A DNA stretch of 64,000 nucleotides from Onstottus_B arcticum (GTDB lineage Bacteria > Acidobacteriota > Blastocatellia > UBA7656): assembly GCA_038040485.1 (NCBI GenBank), contig JBBPIE010000013.1:98453-162452 (forward strand), read 5' to 3'. The notes below the pieces were generated by a model that did not search any database, was not told the origin of the DNA, and was given only the letters and a program-made list of their open reading frames with translations. Positions 59,828-64,000 of the stretch are shown here, one piece after another. Numbering within the stretch: position 1 is the stretch's first letter; each line of letters opens with the position of its first letter. Position numbers and translations under genes: made by a program.

Positions 59828-62110
59828 ATGGTTCAAGATGATGATTATGACGGTAGACTGGTTTCAGCCTTCCTGGATTCGGCTGGGGCGCTGATCGTCG
59901 TCCTGGATTCCGAGGCCCGGATCACTCACTTCAGCCGCGCCTGTGTAGACGTTACCGGCTACTCGGAGGATGAGGTTCGCGGGAAACATGTCTGGGACTT
60001 CCTCTTGATCCCCGAAGAAGTAGATGGCGCGAAGCGAGCTTTTCACGCGCTTCAAACAGAGAGACGCCCCAAGCCTTTCGAAAACCACTGGGTCACCAGG
60101 ACGGGTGAGAAGCGGCTTATTGCATGGAGAAGCACATATCTGCCGATGGCCGACGGTTCAGATCCGGCAGCGATCAGCATCGGCATCGATCTTACCGAGC
60201 ACCGGCAAGCCGAACTCGCGCTGCGGCAGGGACAAGCGCAACTGGCCAGCATAGTCGAGTCGGCCATGGACGCGATCATTACGGTCGATAGCGACCAGAA
60301 CGTGGTGATGTTCAACGCGGCTGCCGAGAGGATGTTCGGATGCTCAGCCCAAACGGCAATCGGGAATCCGCTCGACGGCTTCATCCCGGAGCGCTTCCGT
60401 TCCGCCCATCGAACCCACGTCGATCGCTTCGGAAGCGAAGGAATCACGAGACGCTCGATGGGCGAACTGCTCGGCGGCATCTGGGGCCTTCGCCAAAGCG
60501 GGGAAGAGTTTCCCATTGAAGCCTCGATTTCCCAGACCGAAGTTGGCCGCCAAAAATTCCACACCGTCATCATTCGCGACGTTACTGCTCGCCGCAGGTC
60601 AGAGGAGCGGCTGCGCCAACAGGCCGCTTTGCTTGACGAGGCGGCGGACGCGATTCTGGTCCGCGACCTGGAAGGCCAGATCCTCTTTTGGAACAGAGGC
60701 GCTGAACGTGTCTACGGCTGGAGTGCCGCTGAAGCGGTCGGGACGAACAGTCTGCAGCTCTATCTCGGCGAATTCGCCGGTCAGATTGAGAAAGCGAAAC
60801 AGGTGTTGCTCCAAAAGGGTGAATGGTTGGGAAGCGCGCGGCATTTGACGAAAAGCGGAAAGCCGATAGATGTCGAAGCCCGGTGGACCCTGGTTCGGGA
60901 TGATGCCGGAGAACCAAAATCGGTGTTGGTCATCAACACCGACGTCACCGACAAGAAAAAACTCGAGGCACAGTTCCTTCGCGCGCAACGGATGGAGAGC
61001 ATAGGCACCCTGGCTGGCGGAATTGCTCACGACATAAACAATATCTTGTCTCCGATCCTCATGTCGGTTCGGCTGCTGCAAATGAAGGTCTCCGATGACG
61101 ATAGTCTGCGCCTGCTGTCGGTGCTCCAAAAAAGCGCGGAGCGCGGCGGAGCAATGGTAAAGCAGGTGCTGGAGTTCGCCAGGGGCATTCAAGGCGACCG
61201 CATAGTCCTCGACCCAAAACACTTGATCAAGGAAATCACCAAGACGCTCGCCGAGACGCTGCCGAAATCAATAGAAGTCGAGTGCTTTGTGCCGGAAGAT
61301 GTGTGGCCGGTGACCGGCGACTCGACCCAGATTCACCAGGTGCTGATGAATCTCTGCATCAACGCCCGCGACGCGATGCCGCGGGGCGGCATCCTGTCAG
61401 TCAAAGCCGAGAACAGCTCAATCGACGAAAACTTTGCGCGGATGATCCTGGACGGGACTCCCGGGAAATTCGTCTGCGTTACGGTCACAGATATGGGAAC
61501 CGGCATGCCCGCCGACGTATTGAGCCGCGTGTTCGAACCCTTCTTCACGACCAAGGATCACGGCAAAGGAACGGGACTTGGGCTTTCGACTGTGCTGGCC
61601 ATCGTGAAGGGCCACGGCGGCTTCGTTGACGTTTACAGCGAACCCGGAAAAGGGACTCAGTTCAGGGTGTACTTCCCGGCCGCGAAGTACCCACTCACCA
61701 GGGACATTCCTGAAGAGCTTTCCGATGCTCCTCTCGGTCACGGAGAAGTGATTCTGGTCGTCGATGACGAACTCGCCATTCGAGAGATCACCAGGAGCAC
61801 CCTCGAAGCGTTCGGCTACAATGCCCTGACTGCGAGCGACGGAACGGAAGCCGTCGCGCTCTACGCCCAGAACAGAGACCGGATAAAGGTTGTTTTGACC
61901 GATATGATGATGCCGTATCTGGACGGCGTCGCCACGATCCGCGCGCTACAGAAGATTGATCCGAAAGTGAGAATAATCGCGAGCAGCGGTCTGGCTGATA
62001 GCGAAAAAGCCTCCGAGGCCGCAAGCGTAGGCGTGAAGATATTCCTGTCGAAACCCTATACCGCCGACGAACTGCTGGGCGCCGTTGCTGAAACCCTCAA
62101 AGGAGAATAA
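59828..62110 (+). CDS. Hybrid PAS histidine kinase with C-terminal receiver
   Basis: 760 residues with no membrane segment, so a cytosolic sensor. Three PAS domains (about 8-130, 135-258, 265-385) show repeated I-V-x-x-x-M-D-A-I-I-T/V-D patterns and D-I-T-E/D-V-T-x-R ends. HisKA carries the phosphoryl His401 in GGIAHDINNIL. HATPase_c has N-L-C-I-N-A-R-D-A-M (about 507), DMGTGMP and GKGTGLGLSTV. A receiver domain (about 640-757) has Asp692 in VLTDMMMP. The architecture suits redox or small-molecule sensing with a phosphorelay. The NtrC-type regulator upstream is a likely target. Confidence 0.95.
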   Translation: MVQDDDYDGRLVSAFLDSAGALIVVLDSEARITHFSRACVDVTGYSEDEVRGKHVWDFLLIPEEVDGAKRAFHALQTERRPKPFENHWVTRTGEKRLIAWRSTYLPMADGSDPAAISIGIDLTEHRQAELALRQGQAQLASIVESAMDAIITVDSDQNVVMFNAAAERMFGCSAQTAIGNPLDGFIPERFRSAHRTHVDRFGSEGITRRSMGELLGGIWGLRQSGEEFPIEASISQTEVGRQKFHTVIIRDVTARRRSEERLRQQAALLDEAADAILVRDLEGQILFWNRGAERVYGWSAAEAVGTNSLQLYLGEFAGQIEKAKQVLLQKGEWLGSARHLTKSGKPIDVEARWTLVRDDAGEPKSVLVINTDVTDKKKLEAQFLRAQRMESIGTLAGGIAHDINNILSPILMSVRLLQMKVSDDDSLRLLSVLQKSAERGGAMVKQVLEFARGIQGDRIVLDPKHLIKEITKTLAETLPKSIEVECFVPEDVWPVTGDSTQIHQVLMNLCINARDAMPRGGILSVKAENSSIDENFARMILDGTPGKFVCVTVTDMGTGMPADVLSRVFEPFFTTKDHGKGTGLGLSTVLAIVKGHGGFVDVYSEPGKGTQFRVYFPAAKYPLTRDIPEELSDAPLGHGEVILVVDDELAIREITRSTLEAFGYNALTASDGTEAVALYAQNRDRIKVVLTDMMMPYLDGVATIRALQKIDPKVRIIASSGLADSEKASEAASVGVKIFLSKPYTADELLGAVAETLKGE

Positions 62111-62203
62111 GCGCGGGGAATCGCCAAAAGGCCAACAACGAATCGTCCATTGAGTCCCTGCAGTCCTTTGTGTCACTGCAAGGTCCTTTCCGTCCCCGGC
62201 GCC

Positions 62204-62488
62204 TTACTTTCTCAGCAAGCGAATGAGCACCGCGCCTATCAGGAATCCCCCGCAGAATCCCAGCGCCACAGACTGCAGCGGCGAACGCTTTACGCGATAG
62301 GTCGCTTCGTCAATCAGGTCCTCTGCCCTGTTGTAGCCCCGCTTAACCGCGCGCCTCGCGGCGACCCTTCCGTCTTCGAAAGCCTCGGCCACGGCATCGC
62401 CGGCAACCGCCCGCATTCGAGCCGCTTGTTGACCCAAATCCGATACGTGCGCAGCCGCTCTCATGACTCGCTCTGCACCTTCAATCAT
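62204..62488 (-). CDS. Small inner-membrane-anchored protein (ElaB/YqjD, DUF883-like)
   Basis: 94 residues from the ATG with a GAGGGA site. A long amphipathic helical region rich in Ala/Glu/Arg (about 1-65) precedes a single C-terminal hydrophobic helix (about 70-89, ALGFCGGFLIGAVLI) and ends in basic residues. This is the layout of the ElaB/YqjD family, which tethers ribosomes or reacts to stress. It is convergent with the kinase gene. The similarity is by architecture. Confidence 0.6.
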   Translation of the reverse strand: MIEGAERVMRAAAHVSDLGQQAARMRAVAGDAVAEAFEDGRVAARRAVKRGYNRAEDLIDEATYRVKRSPLQSVALGFCGGFLIGAVLIRLLRK

Positions 62489-62837
62489 CGTTGATCCCTC
62501 CTTAGCTTGATTGTCGTCTCTTATGACTCTAGCGTTCATAGCACCTCCCGTCCCTTGTCGGGTGTATCCTGTCCGTGCATTCCGATCTCAACGTGCAAAC
62601 GTCAAGCCATGGAATCTCGTTCAGTTTCGGGGGATCGGGGATGCGCGGCTGCGCGAAATCTCGCATCGTCTTGCGCGAAAGCCCGCAAAGCTGAGCGGCT
62701 CAACTTAGCGCCTCGAAGGAAGCGAGGTGAACTATGGCAGAATACAAGACATTGCCAGATACGGAATGCCGGTTGCCGCTGAAGAAGCCGTTCGTTGTCA
62801 CGGGTAGCACCGGCGGATCGACGACATGGAGGTCCAA
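62489..62837. other. Divergent intergenic region
   Basis: About 350 bases between the DUF883-like gene and the dehydrogenase. I find no repeat, clear promoter or RNA. A 46-codon frame at 62733 overlaps the dehydrogenase start and is unlikely to be real. Confidence 0.5.
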
Positions 62838-63902
62838 ATGGAAAAGATGCGAGCCACGGTTTATAGAGGAGTGAACAATTTTCACGTTGAAGAAGTCCAG
62901 AAACCACATGCGGGACCGGGCGAGGCGCTGATTCGAGTGACGCTGACGACGATCTGCGGGACTGACCTGCACATCGTGCGAGGCGAGTACCCGGTTAAAC
63001 CCGGTCTCGTCATCGGACACGAACCGGTTGGCGTGATCGAAGAGCTTGGAGCAGGGGTGACCGGCTATGCGATACGCGACCGGGTGTTAGTCGGCGCGAT
63101 CACTCCTTGCGGCCAGTGCCGAGCTTGCTTGTCGGGGCAACTCTCGCAGTGCGGTCACGGGGACGGCTACGAAGCGATCGGCGGCTGGCGCTTCGGTAAC
63201 ACGATCAACGGCGCGCAAGCCGAGTACCTGCTCGTGCCGAACGCCCAGGCAAACCTGGCTAAGATCCCGGACGAGTTGACCGACGAGCAGGTAGTTCTGC
63301 TTGCGGACATCGCTTCGACTGGTTTCAGCGGGGCCGAATCGGGAGGTGTGCGAATCGGTGACTCGGTAGTCGTCTTCGCGCAGGGGCCAATCGGCCTGTG
63401 CGCGACTGCGGGCGCGAGGCTCATGGGGGCGTCGTTGATCATCGGAGTCGATGAGGACGAGAAGCGGCTCGCTATGTCGCGAAGGCTGGGAGCGGATGTG
63501 AGTCTAAACTATCGCGAAGTCGATGTTGTTGCTGAAGTGAAGCGGCTGACTGGAGGCGGTGCCGACGTCACGATCGAAGCGCTAGGGACGCAACAGACTT
63601 TCGAGAACGCGCTTCGCTGCTTGAGACCCGGTGGAACGCTGTCGAGTCTGGGTGTTTACTCTGGCAAGCTCCAGATGCCTTACGAGGCGTTCGCCGCCGG
63701 GCTGGGCGACTATCGTATCGTCACCACCCTCTGCCCCGGCGGCAAAGAGAGAATGCGCAGGCTGATGGAGGTCGTAAAGTCTGGGCGAGTCGATCTGACT
63801 CCACTGCTCACCCACACCGTTTCACTGGACGAGATAGAGCAGGGCTACAAGATTTTTGGGGAGCGAATGGACGGCGTGCTGAAGGTCGCGGTCAAGCCTT
63901 GA
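62838..63902 (+). CDS. Zinc-dependent alcohol dehydrogenase (MDR superfamily)
   Basis: 354 residues from an ATG preceded by GGAGG at five bases; Met codons four residues earlier and three later are alternatives. Medium-chain dehydrogenase signatures: CGTDLHIVRGEYP (catalytic Cys), GHEPVGVIEELG, and a structural zinc loop with C-G-Q-C-R-A-C-x7-C. The NAD fold follows (about 165-300), with VVFAQGPIGLCATAGARLMGAS. It oxidises alcohols or reduces aldehydes with NAD(P). It closes the stress/redox neighbourhood. Confidence 0.94.
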   Translation: MEKMRATVYRGVNNFHVEEVQKPHAGPGEALIRVTLTTICGTDLHIVRGEYPVKPGLVIGHEPVGVIEELGAGVTGYAIRDRVLVGAITPCGQCRACLSGQLSQCGHGDGYEAIGGWRFGNTINGAQAEYLLVPNAQANLAKIPDELTDEQVVLLADIASTGFSGAESGGVRIGDSVVVFAQGPIGLCATAGARLMGASLIIGVDEDEKRLAMSRRLGADVSLNYREVDVVAEVKRLTGGGADVTIEALGTQQTFENALRCLRPGGTLSSLGVYSGKLQMPYEAFAAGLGDYRIVTTLCPGGKERMRRLMEVVKSGRVDLTPLLTHTVSLDEIEQGYKIFGERMDGVLKVAVKP

Positions 63903-63946
63903 CGTGCCGAAAGCCAAAAACAGTATCACTCAAGCGAATGCCGAAA

Positions 63947-64000
63947 ATAGGGGTAGGGAGAACCGATTGGCTTCGGCTCCCCCTCCCTCCGAACCGGACT
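63947..64000 (-). mobile_element. Probable 3' end of a group II intron (truncated by window edge)
   Basis: On the minus strand the sequence enters with AGTCCGGTTCGGAGGGAGG, which looks like the descending strand of domain V. It continues with a GGGAG...CTCCC hairpin (domain VI) and ends CTACCCCTAT, a common bacterial intron 3' terminus. The body and any reverse transcriptase gene would lie beyond the right edge. The call is from motif memory. Confidence 0.55.

Noticed and set aside
62733..62873. 46-codon frame before the alcohol dehydrogenase
   Set aside because: It overlaps the dehydrogenase start, has no motif, and its ribosome site could equally be chance.
1..64000. tRNA or rRNA genes
   Set aside because: I looked through the intergenic gaps for tRNA T-loop (GTTCGAATC-like) and CCA-end patterns and for rRNA signatures, and saw none. 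A covariance-model scan was not possible.

Overview
The window is GC-rich, densely coded chromosomal DNA from a Gram-negative bacterium. The best fit is Acidobacteriota, probably the Blastocatellia side, but this is inferred from gene content and style, since there is no rRNA or marker phylogeny here. Supporting features are a TonB energy transducer, KDO synthesis (kdsB), a putative-Ig repeat surface protein, carboxypeptidase-regulatory-like secreted proteins, two S9 peptidases, a complex-iron-sulfur-molybdoenzyme operon with a DUF3341 subunit, and many hairpin-forming intergenic repeats. I see no tRNA, rRNA, CRISPR array or prophage.

Layout. 1-4.2 kb: 3' part of a secreted metalloprotease/Ig-repeat protein, convergent with a PBP4-type peptidase. 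5.9-10.6 kb: defence-like block with an AbiEii-like nucleotidyltransferase, a single-chain restriction-modification enzyme and a TumE-like toxin-antitoxin pair. 10.7-18 kb: housekeeping (hemB, pyrG-kdsB, larB, yqeY) with a DUF433/DUF5615 toxin-antitoxin pair in the middle. 18-19.9 kb: a two-gene AAA ATPase + PIN-like nuclease unit. 20-28.6 kb: APC permease with a USP-like tail, SpoU methyltransferase, serine hydrolase, TonB, SpoIID-like protein. 28.7-34.4 kb: a two-gene TIR + nSTAND1/WD40 conflict system. 34.7-43.8 kb: pentaheme cytochrome, Mo/FeS protein, 4x[4Fe-4S] protein, NrfD and DUF3341 genes, with two carboxypeptidase-regulatory-like genes lodged between the FeS and NrfD genes. 43.9-56.1 kb: acyl-CoA dehydrogenase, peptidases, PLP enzyme, SDR, F420-type PPOX protein, and one decayed antitoxin. 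56.1-63.9 kb: NtrC-family regulator, universal stress proteins, PPOX protein, PAS histidine kinase and alcohol dehydrogenase, which look like a stress or redox signalling neighbourhood. The last ~54 bases resemble the 3' end of a group II intron on the minus strand.

Two themes stand out. First, four or five independent conflict modules lie within 30 kb: the R-M enzyme, two or three toxin-antitoxin loci, ATPase+PIN, and TIR+STAND/WD40. The TIR protein is unusual in carrying three TIR-like modules, of which only the first keeps the canonical WCxxE glutamate. Second, the window is full of 'phrase' repeats: 25-45 base arms built from short degenerate words, arranged as inverted pairs around a 15-60 base loop. 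There are at least seven such pairs in five or more sequence families. They sit against gene ends and supply the stop codons of at least four genes. Related or similar units are also inserted in frame inside two protein-coding genes. A separate REP-like cluster of four hairpins lies at 46.6-46.87 kb.
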